NCBI GenBank assembly: GCA_016801845.1
Contig: CM028928.1
Location: forward strand, 12,866,827 to 12,930,826
DNA length: 64,000 bases
Direction of reading: 5' to 3'
DNA from: Polydactylus sextarius
Lineage: Eukaryota; Chordata; Actinopteri; Polynemidae
Part shown: positions 49,060-61,165 of the stretch, in pieces
How positions within the stretch are numbered: position 1 is the first letter of the stretch
Layout: every line of letters begins with the position of its first letter
The notes under the pieces: model-generated
What the model was told of the DNA's origin: nothing
What the model saw: the letters and a program-made list of their open reading frames with translations, nothing else
The model's database searches: none
Made by a program: the position numbers and the translations under genes

Positions 49060-49658
49060 AACTACAACAAAATGTTACCACTCATGTTAATGTGGGATTC
49101 AGTTTAGCTGCTGTGTACTGACTAAACCCCTCTGTTGCAGCTGTTTAGCGTGTTTTTGTGAGCAGAGGTATGCAAAGCTTTAGACACAACTTACTGTCAG
49201 TTGTTGTTTTCTGTTTTTTATTTCCTTGTTCTTACAAAAATGAACACTGTTAATCTATATAGACTGCATATCTATACATAGTGTCATATTGTGGCAGAGT
49301 TTTAGGAGACTTTGTCTCAGACAGAGACAATAAAATGCACATTTATATCTTTCTTGATTCCAACTGTCCTCATATTATAGCCATAAAATCAAAGTGGGTT
49401 TTGTTGTTAGTAGCCTCTGGGCTAGAAGAGTCCCTAATCAAATATTCAAAATTCAAATAAAATCCACACAGTGTTAACACATTGACAAGATTGCAATACA
49501 TAAATGATGTCTAGGCTCTCCAAAACTGGGTAACAAGCTTTTAAACATCTGTGAGTGTGTGGGTAGCCGATACAAATCAGACTGCTCAAAATGAATGCAA
49601 AGGGTTTCATTATTAAATACGATCAAGCAGTTCCCAATTGGGCAAATGTTGCAATTGT

Positions 49659-49713
49659 GCACACACCTACACACTTATATACCTCTACACACACACACAT
49701 ACACACACATAAT
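49659..49713 (+). repeat. imperfect (CA)n microsatellite
   Basis: CA units broken by TATA and TCT segments. Confidence 0.85.
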
Positions 49714-50519
49714 TTCAGTGTCATCACAAGGTGTGCACCACATACAGTGATCCATCTGAGCCAAGTGTCTATTCAGCTCTTAGAAAATGTGAAGAAGAAC
49801 CTCATATGTGGGCAGTTTAATGATAATTGCAGTGGACATCAAAAGAGGATCAGTCATATTTTATTGGCTCTGCCACTTTGAGAGATTAGTTCCTGACCAG
49901 GATGAAATTTTTATTATTAGGCTTCTGTGTGAAATTAAGCCAGTCTGATGGAGGAAAAACAAGATTTAATAGTGAAAATGTTGCTTACATCCATTGTTTG
50001 AGGAGATTTTGATGAAATAAAAAGTGGTGTGTGCAACTGCTGAAGAACTGATTAATTATTATTTTTTCCCTAATGTATGTGCATTTCAGTATCTTGTCAC
50101 TGTCCTTTTCAGGTTTAGAGTAGATGCAGCAAAATACAGCTCACAGCAGTTGTTGAGGTGCATAGAAAACCCAAAAAAGAGAAAAAACATAAGGCTGTTT
50201 CTGACTCTGCACAGCTCTACATTTTCAGTGCTGTCACTCTGCACACGCCTACACTCCCAACTGTGCAAGCTTATGATCTCAAATCAGCCACTTACCTGGC
50301 AATACACCCCTCCGTGCTGTGGCTCTAATGGCTGAATAAACAGTTTAGCACTGATTGTTCCCTCAGTGGCATCTCATATGGAGGTGTTGAATTACCCATG
50401 TTCACCCTCTATCGCCTTTCTACACTCCAGCTGCATCTGTATCCGCAAACTCCTCTCATTCATTAGTTTAAGTCCTCCAATTTTAGCATTAGGTTGATCA
50501 GAGTAAGCGTTATAAGTGA

Positions 50520-50871
50520 AAGTTTCTGTTTATGAGGGCTCTCCTGGTGTAGGTTGCCTCCGAGCAGAAAGTGAGAGCTAATCTTTGCTGCGGTAGTCTC
50601 CGGCCTCCATTAGGGCCTGTTAATGTGCGGGACATGCAGCAGTGTTTGGAGACAGAGGGACTGGCGGCTGTTTTTGTTTGCATGCAGTTGCTGGGAAATA
50701 CACAGCGTAATGGCTCTGGGTGTGGCAGCTGCTTCATAAATGGGAAAGGCTAGTGGGCTGTCAAAAGCAGACAGTGGCTCGTTGGTGGAGCAGCTGTAGC
50801 GTCCCAGGGACAGAAAGTGGCAAGCATAGCAGGTGCTGAGAAGCTAATGAACTGCCGTGGACTGCTTCAAA
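50520..50871 (+). promoter_or_regulatory. putative leader/promoter of the 50.9 kb exon
   Basis: This stretch has several CpG and GC-rich patches (50566-50604, 50785-50810) inside AT-rich intron. It could be the untranslated leader of the candidate exon that follows, or a conserved enhancer. No TATA box is evident. Confidence 0.3.
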
Positions 50872-50955
50872 ATGATGTTCGAACATCCGCTGGGGACACC
50901 ACTGGGCCTCCACAGGAAACCCTCCAGGGTGGAGACTGCCAAAAGATTCTGGAGG
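50872..50955 (+). CDS. candidate third alternative first exon of dpp6 (28 codons)
   Basis: Tandem ATG ATG at 50872 opens 28 codons starting MMFEHPLGTPLGL and ending in a basic AKRFWR, then donor AGG|GTGAGT, an almost ideal splice signal. The phase is 0, as for the DPP6-L exon, so it could splice to the shared second exon. In-frame TGA at 50848-50850 makes this the first Met, and A is at -3. The preceding 350 bases are richer in GC than the intron around them. A short basic cytoplasmic N-terminus is reasonable for a type II protein. I do not recall this peptide from a named isoform. It may instead be a chance frame in a conserved non-coding element. Confidence 0.4.
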
Positions 50956-53900
50956 GTGAGTCAGGTTTTCAGTGATGGAGAGGAGCTTCTGTTATGTGTG
51001 TGGTTTACATTTTGTTTGCAGTAGGTTGTGCATGTAGCATGGGAAAGCATCACTGCTAAAGAGGTTTGCAATTGATTGCAGATTCACAACTCCACTGGGA
51101 GCTTTTAGAACAGTTTGATAAGAATATATACCTATACATATTTGATATGCATATAAATATGTTTAAATACATAGAAAGAGCTTTGAATGGTATGTTTGTT
51201 ACATTATTTAGATGTTTATTTTACGTTATTTAAAAGTTGGAAGAATGCTGTCAGTACAGCTTGCTATGCATCAAACAAAGATCACTTCAGTACACATTCC
51301 TAAAACATCCTTAAAGTCATGTTAAAAAGCTTTACTGCTGTGTTGAGAGCTGTTCTATCTCTCTGATAAAGACGTGTCCTTATCACTCCTGGCAAATCAG
51401 TCTAATGAGCCTGTAAAAGACCAACTTCCAGTCCCTTTGAAACTGTCTTTAGAAAAGGAAAACTATCCCTCAGATCAAGCTTGCTTCGAAGAGAGAAGCT
51501 AGTCTCAAAGTTTGTCCATTTCTTTAAAGGTTATCCCAGGAGAGGTGAGAACCTAATGAAACTCGAAGCTGTCAAAGGAGCTAGGACTGAAATGCTACAG
51601 AGGGTGTTTGGAGCACCCGCTGGAGCCAGTCAATATTGCATTCCCCATGGGACGATGGCTTTAAAAGGGTAAAGACAGACTCTTTCTGCTAAAAGTCGAG
51701 GGCTGAATACAGATGCGTGTGGTTTAGGCAACTTGACTCGTCCAGAATGAAATCTGGACTTAAATCAGGAGTGTGTCTCGATCCACATCGTCTCTCTCGC
51801 TTTGTTTTCTTTTCTTCCAGCCTACATAAATCTTACCGTCTTCCAATACTCAGGAGCTTCCCCTTTGCTTTAATCTCTATCACTCATCATGTGTGCGCAG
51901 GCTAAACTCTCCCCAGCTCATACTGTCGACCTTTACTCTCCACTATTTGATCTTCGCTATGTAGCGCTCCACCCCACTTGACTCCACTCTGTTGAGTGTC
52001 AATCAGGACAGGTCTGCACTGCTCTCCAGTTCAGACTTCTACAGTACATTTTAGATGTGCACAGTTAATATTACTGCAATTTTCATCTCTGTAGAAGGCA
52101 TTTTGTAAAAGTGACACACATACCCTTACATCCTGCTGAGGAATATTTTCTGATGCTGTGATAAAAACCCTTGGCTTACAACATATTATTTGTTAAGGAA
52201 GCTTTCTCCTTTCACCTACACTAAATAAATCTTCTTTGACTCTGAAACTTTAAATGGTGAAAAAATAATTATGTGCACTTCTAGGCAGTCAGTAGAGTGC
52301 ATAATTTGCCAAGGATTTTAAAAAATGCAATGTTAAAGATATTGATTGAAAAAATTCCCAGGTCTGCTTTTTTAACTCGATCCACACCTAAATATGGTAG
52401 GTTTTTCCCTGACCCATGCCAAACCCTTCTAATAAGTTTGGTGTAATTAGTTTGAGGACCTCTACTACAGATTTGTAGTTGGTGAGATCCTGACATTTTC
52501 TGAGTTGTGAAGCCAAATCACTTACATGTTTTTATGCTCAAGTTGTCATATCAACATATAAAGAAAGCCACTGACCAGTCAATTATCTTGGAAAAGAGCA
52601 TTGCCATTTGTAGATCCTGTGGAGATTGGTGGTTGGATCCTGAAAGGGTCTTTTAGAGTTCAGAGACTGGCAAAGCAGTTTGGTGCAGTTTGATGAGGGT
52701 GAACTCCTCAGCTGGAGATTTGGAGAACCTCCATCTATTTTAAAGCACAAAAGTCTTGTGCATGCTGTACTTGTGAGATAAGAAAGTAAACCTAATAAAC
52801 ACTTTGCATAGTGTTTGTATGTTTATGTTTTATTCGCTCTCAAAACCATTTAACACAGCCTGAGTTACAACTGAAAGATATACTACATGCTGTAAGAATA
52901 CATCCAGACAACACATTAATTTAATGTAATACACAAATCCAATTACATTGCAATCTACATGTCCAATAGCAATACAGTCCTATTCATTTACACATTCAAA
53001 TCCTCAGATTTATTTACCTGTAACTGGCAGCTCCAAATTTAAATTTGGATATGTTTTTAACTTGTGTGTATATATGTCTAAAATTATTGCGTTTATTTCA
53101 TTCTCTTCATTCCACTGCCTTGAAACTTCTGCAAACACTGTCTCATTTATGTGAGTTCTGCTTCGACTTACTGAGTTTATTAACACTGATCACTTAGTGT
53201 GTCTGTCCTTTTTGGGTTTATTGAAGTCAGATGATGGAAATATATATCCTTGGTAGGTTGAAACTGGCTGCATGCTTTGCTTTTTAAAACTCAAAGCTAG
53301 CTATTTATTTTTTGAAGGCCATTCTTAGGTTATACAGTATGACAATGCTGTACACTATATCATTGCATGTCTCCTTAACCTTCTACAGCATATAGTTTAT
53401 TTTTTTAAATTCCCCTCAGTTTTTGGAAGCTTGAGGGTCAGGGATCAAATATTCATAATATATGTCCCCTCTGACCTTTCCCTCCTGATTTTGGTTTGTG
53501 GCCTTAGGGCAACTATGTGCAACAACTGCACTAAAACATCCAATATTTCCTACTGTTTTGAATTAAATAAGGAGCAAACAAGCAGTATGTACATTAGAAA
53601 AAGTTTTATTCTAACAAACATCAACATTGTGAACTAATAAATAGTTTATGAGTAAATTGTTGTCAGTGTATGTTGCTGCTTTGATTGTTGCGAGCCCATG
53701 AACCCATCAAGTGATTGTCTAAGTAACAGAGAGGACAGTTTTTAAAAAATACTCCAATGTCTTGGCTGGAAAACATGACAACAACACCATGATAATGACA
53801 ACAACACGATAACGATATCAGTCTGCCTCTAATGTTCACATCCTCTGCGCTGGAAGCTACAACTTTATCCAGCCATCTCATTCAATCCACCTCAACATCC

Positions 53901-54552
53901 TTTTTCATCATTAGACATTAACCTCCCACTGTGATCATGCTCAGGACTGGAGGCCATATTAGTCGGTCATTAGTGGAGGTCTTCCCTCTGTTGTCAGATT
54001 GAGTATCGCCTCCCAAGTTGTTTGTAATTCATGGGTTTCTATTATAAATTCAGACAAGAATCTCACATCTGTTCTGTCCAGTAAAACTCATCATCTTCCT
54101 TGGCAGTTCATGAAGTCAGCAAAGTAGAGCGCAAGCCATTTCAGGTTCAGTCAAGTTTTCTACACTTCATCCCTTAGAGCAATTGTTGTTTTCCACCCTC
54201 CTCACCACTTAGACCTGTTACCAGTCAACAGCAATTTAACTCATGTATCCTGCAGACAATCAGCTGTAACCTGTGGTTATATTCAAGCCATTTGCACGAC
54301 AACTTGAGTAGTATTTTTATTTTAGTTTTTTTTCTTACTTTTACTGAAGTTCACCTTTGAAACAGGTTCTCCACATTAGGTCAAAGCAGTCAAAAGAAAT
54401 TTTGTCTATGTGTGCAGTTTGCAGTGGCTGTCTCTCTCGAGACTGTGGGAAGGAAGTAAACCAGAAATGTTCATCCTGTCCAGTGCATCCATCTTCTGTC
54501 ATCATTACTGTAGCCTTGGAAGATGTCAGCTCCCTACATGAGAAATAGTGCC
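50956..54552. other. dpp6 intron between the 50.9 kb exon and the SINE
   Basis: AT-rich non-coding sequence; nothing beyond short chance frames is seen. Confidence 0.6.
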
Positions 54553-54724
54553 GACACGGGTAGCAGGGTGGCTCTGCGATTAGATGCACTGTCCCATAAC
54601 AGAGAGGTCACAAGTTCAGTCCTCACAGCAACCAATTTGTGTCAGTCAAGAGCTGGATACTTGTTGAAGAACTCCTGAATAACATACACACTTATAGTGG
54701 CACTATATAAGTTTAATACATTTT
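54553..54724 (+). mobile_element. tRNA-derived SINE
   Basis: Pol III box A-like TAGCAGGGTGGC (54561-54572) and box B-like CAAGTTCAGTCC (54611-54622) are about 50 bases apart, as in a tRNA-like head. The body ends in GCACTATATAAGTTTAATACA, a tail like those of fish LINEs that mobilise SINEs. It does not fold as a complete tRNA, so it is not called a tRNA gene. Confidence 0.7.
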
Positions 54725-55822
54725 GGATTTCTATATTGTCGAATTTTTTTCCCCATTAGAACTCCTGCAGGAAGAGAAAGCAAGAGAAAATAGTCATAAA
54801 ATTCTCAAAATTTTTCTTTGCTGTATTTAATTCTGCTACATTTAGTTTTGTTTGTTCCCTATTTTACATTTGTTTTTTTTATTTTTTTTATGTTCTTTCC
54901 CCTGCCTCAAAAGAATACAATTACCTTCAAGATTCTCTTAGTGCAGTGAGTTTTGCATGACATGAGCACAACATGAGCTCAGCTGACATCGTTCCTACAA
55001 GTACAAGAGTAAAAAAAACACCAGAAAATCTGTTTCAAACTTGCTGAAAGATGCACAAATTCAGTTCAGTGAAGAATGGTATGGCATCAACAGAACATTG
55101 GCCGGCTCGGCTTCAGTGACAGTTTTCTTTTGGAAAGTAAATGTGGGCAACAATGAAATCATAGCATGAGTCGGGGTCAAAATGTTTTTGGCTGTTTTTC
55201 AAGAAAGATTAACAGTCAGCTAAACCGCGACTTCCTCTTGAGATAAAACCTGAATAAAATACTTCTCAGATGCACTGTGGCCCTAGAAATGCTGTAGCTG
55301 TGCAGCTATTTTTTTTTTTTATCAGAGCGAGGTGACTAATGTTCTTTCAGATAAACAATGTATTCGGTAGATGATCCAAGATATACTGATTTGCAATTCC
55401 AACTTGTTTTTCAGCATTTTTGTCCCCAGACGTATGCATTTTATGCGTGATTGCTCTCTGTAATTTGACTGTAGCAGCATGCCGAGAAGTCTGCCTTGTA
55501 CCTTGTCTTGTCTTTTTTCATCAGCTCATGAAACAGGAACAATGCATTTTTTCTCATTTATCAACTCCTCCCCACATCCTTCTTTTCCTGCCTTTTGCTC
55601 TCTTCCTCCATAATTCTCTCCATCCTTTGTTGGAGCTGAGAAGCTGACAGGAGGGTATTGTGTGTCTGATTGCAGGAAATCTATGGCAAATGCCACTGCG
55701 GTATGTCTTTGGTTTCTTCTTTTTTCTTTTTTTTTTTACTGAGCAGAAGAATTCAGCATATGTTTGAAGAAATGGAAGCCACGTGTATCATTGGAATCCT
55801 ATAAAACCTGAAATTTATAATA

Positions 55823-55910
55823 CTGCTGCAACAATTAGCCAATTAATCAACTCGTCAGTCAGCAGAAAATTAGCAGCTCTTTAATTGTAAAACTGATTAG
55901 TCATTTAATG
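55823..55910 (+). mobile_element. short degenerate copy of the same class of fish repeat
   Basis: It starts GCTGCAACAATTAGCCAATT, then CAGAAAATTAGCAGCTCTTT and AAACTGATTAGTCATTTAA. This is the GCTGCAAC...ATTAATC...CAGAAAATTA pattern of the repeat group seen at 6.6 kb, but shorter. Confidence 0.55.
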
Positions 55911-56465
55911 GGGCACTTCACGGATTTTACACTTCATAATCAGGTAACAGATCGTGGAGGGTGCTACAGAACAGTTGTTCTGTACTTGTCCTCAGTAAGT
56001 CAGGATATCTTGGCCTGTACCCCTTCGATTGTGACCAGTAGTGTTTTTTTTCCCTCACCTTAATGTGAATCAATAGGTTCTTTGCAATACAAATGTACAA
56101 ATCTCCTTTAACACCCTTACAGCTGAAACAACATGTTTTTAGCTGTAATGGCTGTTGAGTGTTGCCATTTTTTCTTGTTTTGAGCCAGAATCAGGCCATA
56201 ACTCTGCTGTTGTCTGTCCCAGACTTAATGTGTACAGGTAATTTATGGCCCACTCAGACAAGGTGCTTTATAGCCTCATACAGTATTTATATACACTCAC
56301 TCTGAGGATATGGTCAAGTAAGGAAACCCATCTCATACAACGGAGTTAGTGAGTATTGATGGAGCTATAATGAGGAGACAGACCTTTTAAGGTTTCACCT
56401 TTACCTGCATTGTTTGAGTCTGTCTTTCTTCTCCTACTAACATTTTGAATTAAAGCCGGCGCTCC

Positions 56466-56503
56466 TCACAAGTGTATTTTAGTGCTCTAAAATACACTTG
56501 TGA
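56466..56503. repeat. perfect 17-bp hairpin, 4-base loop
   Basis: Left arm TCACAAGTGTATTTTAG, loop TGCT, and the exact reverse complement as right arm (56487-56503). No repeat family is recognised around it. Confidence 0.95.
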
Positions 56504-59500
56504 TTTTACTGTTTTCCATGAATCGAAGTCATTAAACGTCACATATTGCTGCTGTGATACTAGTAAAGTTCAACATGCTGCCTAGCTGCTCTGTGTGTGT
56601 GTATTGTGGTGCAGTATAATGGAGCAAAAATGTGTAATGCAGTCATTTTGGAAGTTGAGTCGAGCACTGACTAATATAAGGTAGTTCCTAAGAAAGAGAT
56701 TATGTCAACTTACAAGAATCATGTGCTACATTTCTTCACCACTAAATTTTAGTATAACAACATCTCGCCTACTGAGACAAAATATTCACATTCATCAATA
56801 AACTCAAATTGATTATACTTTGCTATTATTTTGTTCCTTGTTGTCTCAGTTACAATGAATAATACCTGCAGATGTTTCAAGATAGGAAGTGGCTCTTAAA
56901 GACAATGGAATGGCTTTAAATGTGAAATGGAAACGTTGACAGGAGATTGATATTGCACCAAAATCAAAAACGTATAACAGTGGTAAGTTCAGCCTCAATA
57001 ACTATTTGATGGCATTGAATTCTTATTGTTAAAGCCTCTGCTAATGCTTTTTTGTGATCTTTTTTTTTTTTTTTCTTTTTCTTTGTTTCTGGATGCTAGT
57101 ATTAGCATTAGCAACTCATCTGAGCCTCCCTGGCTACTGTTCAAGACGAGAAACAACTGTAAGAATATCAGTGTCAACCACAAATCCTGACCTCAATGCT
57201 ATGCTAAAGGCAGAGAATGGTATTAACGAGTTGGCAGCTTTAGCAGCAGAAATAATTCCAACTAAATGTCAGTGTGGAGCTCTCTCCATACTCAGGACTG
57301 CCAGAACAAATTCTGCGGGTGCTGCTTTCATTTTTCTGTGGCCAATTGTGACATCAACATTTACTTAATAGCAATGTTAGTTAAGAAAAAAAGTTTAAAT
57401 CTATTCAAAGAAATCATGGTACTTGAAATAATTTAATAGATTTTCTTTGTACATTTGCTTCAGTTATAGTCAAGTCCTTTTCATTCATCTATGGTTTTAA
57501 CAAACTCCCAGTGAAGTAGATTGACCTCTTAAAAGTAAATGAATTTACGGTGCCCTGTAAGTGACACCATAATGAATACTAAGTTGAAAGTGACTTCACT
57601 GTGCAGTGTGTGGCTCTGAAACTTGCAGGTTCTGCTGCTGTTGTGCTCTGTTGAGTGATATTGCAGTGTCAAATGTTGGGTGAGGTGTATGTTAGTGATG
57701 AATAGGATCAGTGCATCCACTTTATTATTCATGAGCTGGAGACTCTGCTCACAGCAGAGAAATTTGTTAGAGGGCAACTTCTTCAACCTTTAAACAGAAC
57801 AGGCAAGAGTCATTCAGGTTGTGAATCTTGTCTAGATACCATGTATTTCCTACAAAAAGATGTTAATTCTGTGTTTATATGCACCATGCTGGTGATAGGA
57901 ATATTTTCTTCAAGACAGTATTAATGTTTGTTTGTACATCTGTGGATTTTCCAAAGTTCCTCTTGGCCACTTACAAACTGAACAACCATCCACTACCTGC
58001 AATCATGTGACTTCCACCACTCACATTGTTCGGTCAACTGGATTAAGGACTCATTCATCACCCAAACCACTCTCAAGGTTTCAACATCCTTTTATACCTT
58101 GATCCATGTGACCTTAATAACATACATGATAACCTAGAAGAGTCATGTGACCACTACTGAAGAAACCTTTCAGATGAGCCAATACATCCGGAAGAATTTC
58201 AAGGAAGCTCAGTTGCCTTCGTTTTGCAATTAGAGAATGACTGGGTTGACTCAGAGTCTTCACACATACAGGATTTTGCTGAAAAGATCCATGCGTTCTC
58301 ACAGCCCTGCTTGATGCTACTTGACAATAAAATGTAACTATGTGCCATAATAAGCAGATTGTGCAAATGACCTATGGAAAGGACAGTCTTTTATACAGAC
58401 TAACAGATTAATGGGTGTTTATTAGCATTGGACATTAGTGGCAGTATCCTTGGCAGGTGCAAGTCATGTCGAAAAAAATGTTCTCCTCATCTTTGATTGA
58501 GTAATGAATTGTACGTATCTGAAGTAGCTCAGCGAAGATTGAACCCAGAGACTGGATATATTGGAAAGTTTGCAGTTGAAGAACTGGTGTTGGTTAGTTG
58601 AATGTGATAATAACCAATAGGAATGGATTACAAAGCTATGAAAATAATATGAGTTTGTGTAAAAAAAAAAGAAAATTTCCTTTGACGTCCTTTTGATACT
58701 CATTTGTTGTTGTTTTTTTCTTTTCCTTTTTGTTAAAGTGCTAATGAGATCCTTTGTGAACACAACATGATAGCAATGAGTGTAAGTTTCATTCCCTCCG
58801 TCTACTAATAACTGCCTTTGATCACTGTGTGTTGATCCTTGCATGGTTCATTTAATAAAGATTTTTTTTTTCACTGACAATACTTCTTAGATGTGAGATA
58901 TTCCTTGTGTGTGAGTGTGTGCTGTATTTTATTGTTATTCGTAACACACGCATGCAACAAGAGCAGCACAAGATGTGGACATCAGAAATTAATGTACACA
59001 TCCCAGTTCTGCTGTTATGCTCTCATTAGAAATTGTGCATGAGCCCAGATTTCAAGGATCTACACCACAGTAATTGGTGTAGATTATAAGATTTAGAAAC
59101 AGTGATGTTAATATTTAACAAGCACCAAATAACACATTGGTTTTATGCTAATCTAAAGTTGTTTGACCCACTGTCGTGTACTGCCACACTAAGACTTAAA
59201 TCTCCTCTTTGTATGCATGGCCTGGCTAACTTACAAGAGAGACCTTTTATGTTGTAATCAAATATTTATGTCATAATGGTTTAGATGACAAGGCCTTTTT
59301 CTTTCTGCAGTGTTAATGGCACATTTATCTGTTCCCCGGCCTCTGTTGTATGAAAATTAGCCGTATAAAGTTAGAGGACGTATTGCAGGACAGGGAATGG
59401 CACTCCAAAATGTCTAGTTTACAATGACTATACAATGGTGTTATGGGAACAATATTATGAAAAGGACTTCAGCGGAGCTTGGTAAACAACACTGCCTGCT

Positions 59501-59947
59501 GTTTCTGATCTCTACAAAGCCACAAAATGTGTGACGTAGTTTGCCATTGTTTTGAATCAGACTTTTTCACCATGGTTAATTCGAAGCTCTGTCATCAAAT
59601 GTCAGACTCCTGTGAAGGGAAGAGGTTGTTGGGGACAGATTGAAACTCTGCAGGGTTTTGTTTGGACTAATATGGGTTCACATTGAGAGATGCCCCTGCA
59701 AGTACTTCAGCCTCTGACTGGTATTTGTGTGTCTTGTTTGTGGTTTTTCTTCAGTGTCTGAATTTGATTAAATCAAGGTAATATTCCACTGAATAAAGCT
59801 TCCCAGTCACCTCCTGTGGACTTGAAAGATAGTTTAGTAAAGTTTGTAGCTCTGTCTCTTACAAAAGGGCAGCAGCTGCAGAACAGAAATGATTGCTTTA
59901 AAAATAATATCATATCAGAGCATTTTTACTTCTTAGATTTATCATCT

Positions 59948-59988
59948 GCTCACTGCTCCATATGTTAAGAACATATGGAGCAGTGAGC
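59948..59988. repeat. perfect 19-bp hairpin, 3-base loop
   Basis: Left arm GCTCACTGCTCCATATGTT (59948-59966), loop AAG, exact reverse complement at 59970-59988. A short direct duplication of GATGTTGTCTA follows at 59989-60013. Confidence 0.95.
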
Positions 59989-60284
59989 GATGTTGTCTAG
60001 TGATGTTGTCTACATAGCATGAGATGGATCATTAGAGCTAATGAGAATGAGTTAGCTGCAGCAGAGCCCAGGTTTAAATGAGTTTGAAATGATGCACACT
60101 TTTTTTTAATGCATACAAATGCAACAGCTGCATTGTCTGTAAAGCTTATCAGTCATCCAGGTCATAGTAATTCATAAGTTATGAGAAAGGCAACTGAAAG
60201 TTTTTACCTCTCCAGCTCTGGTGGGTGAGGCCATGAGTAACTAGTTAGAATGCTAACTTCAGTAGAAGTGAAGACCTGGTACAT

Positions 60285-60615
60285 TGCATTTAGATTCAGT
60301 AGACACATTTATCCAAAGTGATTTACAAGTTAGGGGCAACAGTTAAGCTTCAGTTTGGTAAGAGACATTTAAGGAAATAAACAAGTGCTGGATTAGTGCA
60401 AGGAGATCAACTGCAGAAGAGTTGCTACAGTGCATACTGAGAATGTTATAGAGGTGTTAGAGGAGTTACAAGACATAATGTTCTTCAAATAGTTGAGTCT
60501 TTAAGAGTTTCTTGAGACAGACAGGGGCTCCCCAGCCCTGATAGCATTTGTTGCCTGTGGTTCGCTTGTTCCACCATCAGTGAACCACAGATACATTCTG
60601 GACTGAATTTTGTTT
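60285..60615 (-). mobile_element. decayed 3' end of a second fish LINE family
   Basis: On the minus strand, 60600-60480 keeps the outline of a LINE C-terminus: a WWN motif, then a frame resembling LKKLLKTQLFEEH, broken by stops. At the other end, 60287-60332 on plus matches the common fish tail motif ending in TATCCAAAG.GA.TTACA. It differs from the 11.5 kb copy in tail and coding end, so it belongs to another family. It is inactive and antisense to dpp6. Confidence 0.7.
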
Positions 60616-60984
60616 GTGAACAAAGATGGCGATGTAAGCCATTTAGATGGGGAAATAGGACTGTGTGGCTGAGTTCAAGTTTACTGTTGCGGACCCAGAA
60701 GTAGAAATTGGTAAAGGTGGTTGTGGAGTTACCGCCCTTGGAGAGTAAAGGAATAACGTTTGCTTCTAAACTTGTAACATTTCTTCTAGACTGTTAAATA
60801 AAGAGTTAGCTAAAACTTACAAACATTTGAACAGTTAAAAATGAACTAAAGTCTGCAAGAAACCTCTGTCATCTCTCATCATCTCTTATTTAATTTTTAA
60901 TACAAGCACTTTATCAGTCTCACATGTGGGCAAGCTGCTGTAACAGTTTAACCCTCTGTGTAAGCACGTGTATAGGAAAGGCAT

Positions 60985-61165
60985 AAGGTCCCAGCTGCTG
61001 ACTGTGCTGCCGCAGATAACAGCAGAATTAGTGAGGGCTGACAGCTGTAAAGACCTGCTGATGAAACTGCTGGGAGGTGATAAGAGGGTGACCTCAGATG
61101 GGCTGGCCGAATCAAACAGATGGAATGTGACGAGGGGGCGGGGGGACCCACCAATGATAACACGA
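60985..61165. other. GC-rich block with a GC box in dpp6 intron
   Basis: A 180-base patch with clear GC enrichment, holding a GAGGGGGCGGGGGGAC GC-box/Sp1-like motif at 61132-61147. Both strands are open for short distances (minus 61245-60886) but show no recognisable protein. It may be an intronic enhancer. Confidence 0.3.

Larger units (their letters stand above)
42963..50519. other. dpp6 intron, ordinary AT-rich DNA
   Basis: Poly-A runs and a CA repeat. A frame open on both strands at about 43.65-43.82 kb follows a good acceptor-like TTTTTTCAG but encodes nothing recognisable. A strong donor-like CAG|GTAAGA at 48006-48014 follows an in-frame stop, so at most an untranslated exon. Confidence 0.5.
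55911..60284. other. dpp6 intron with two perfect hairpins
   Basis: Apart from the hairpins at 56.47 and 59.95 kb and a poly-T run near 57.06 kb, no gene or named repeat is seen. Confidence 0.6.
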
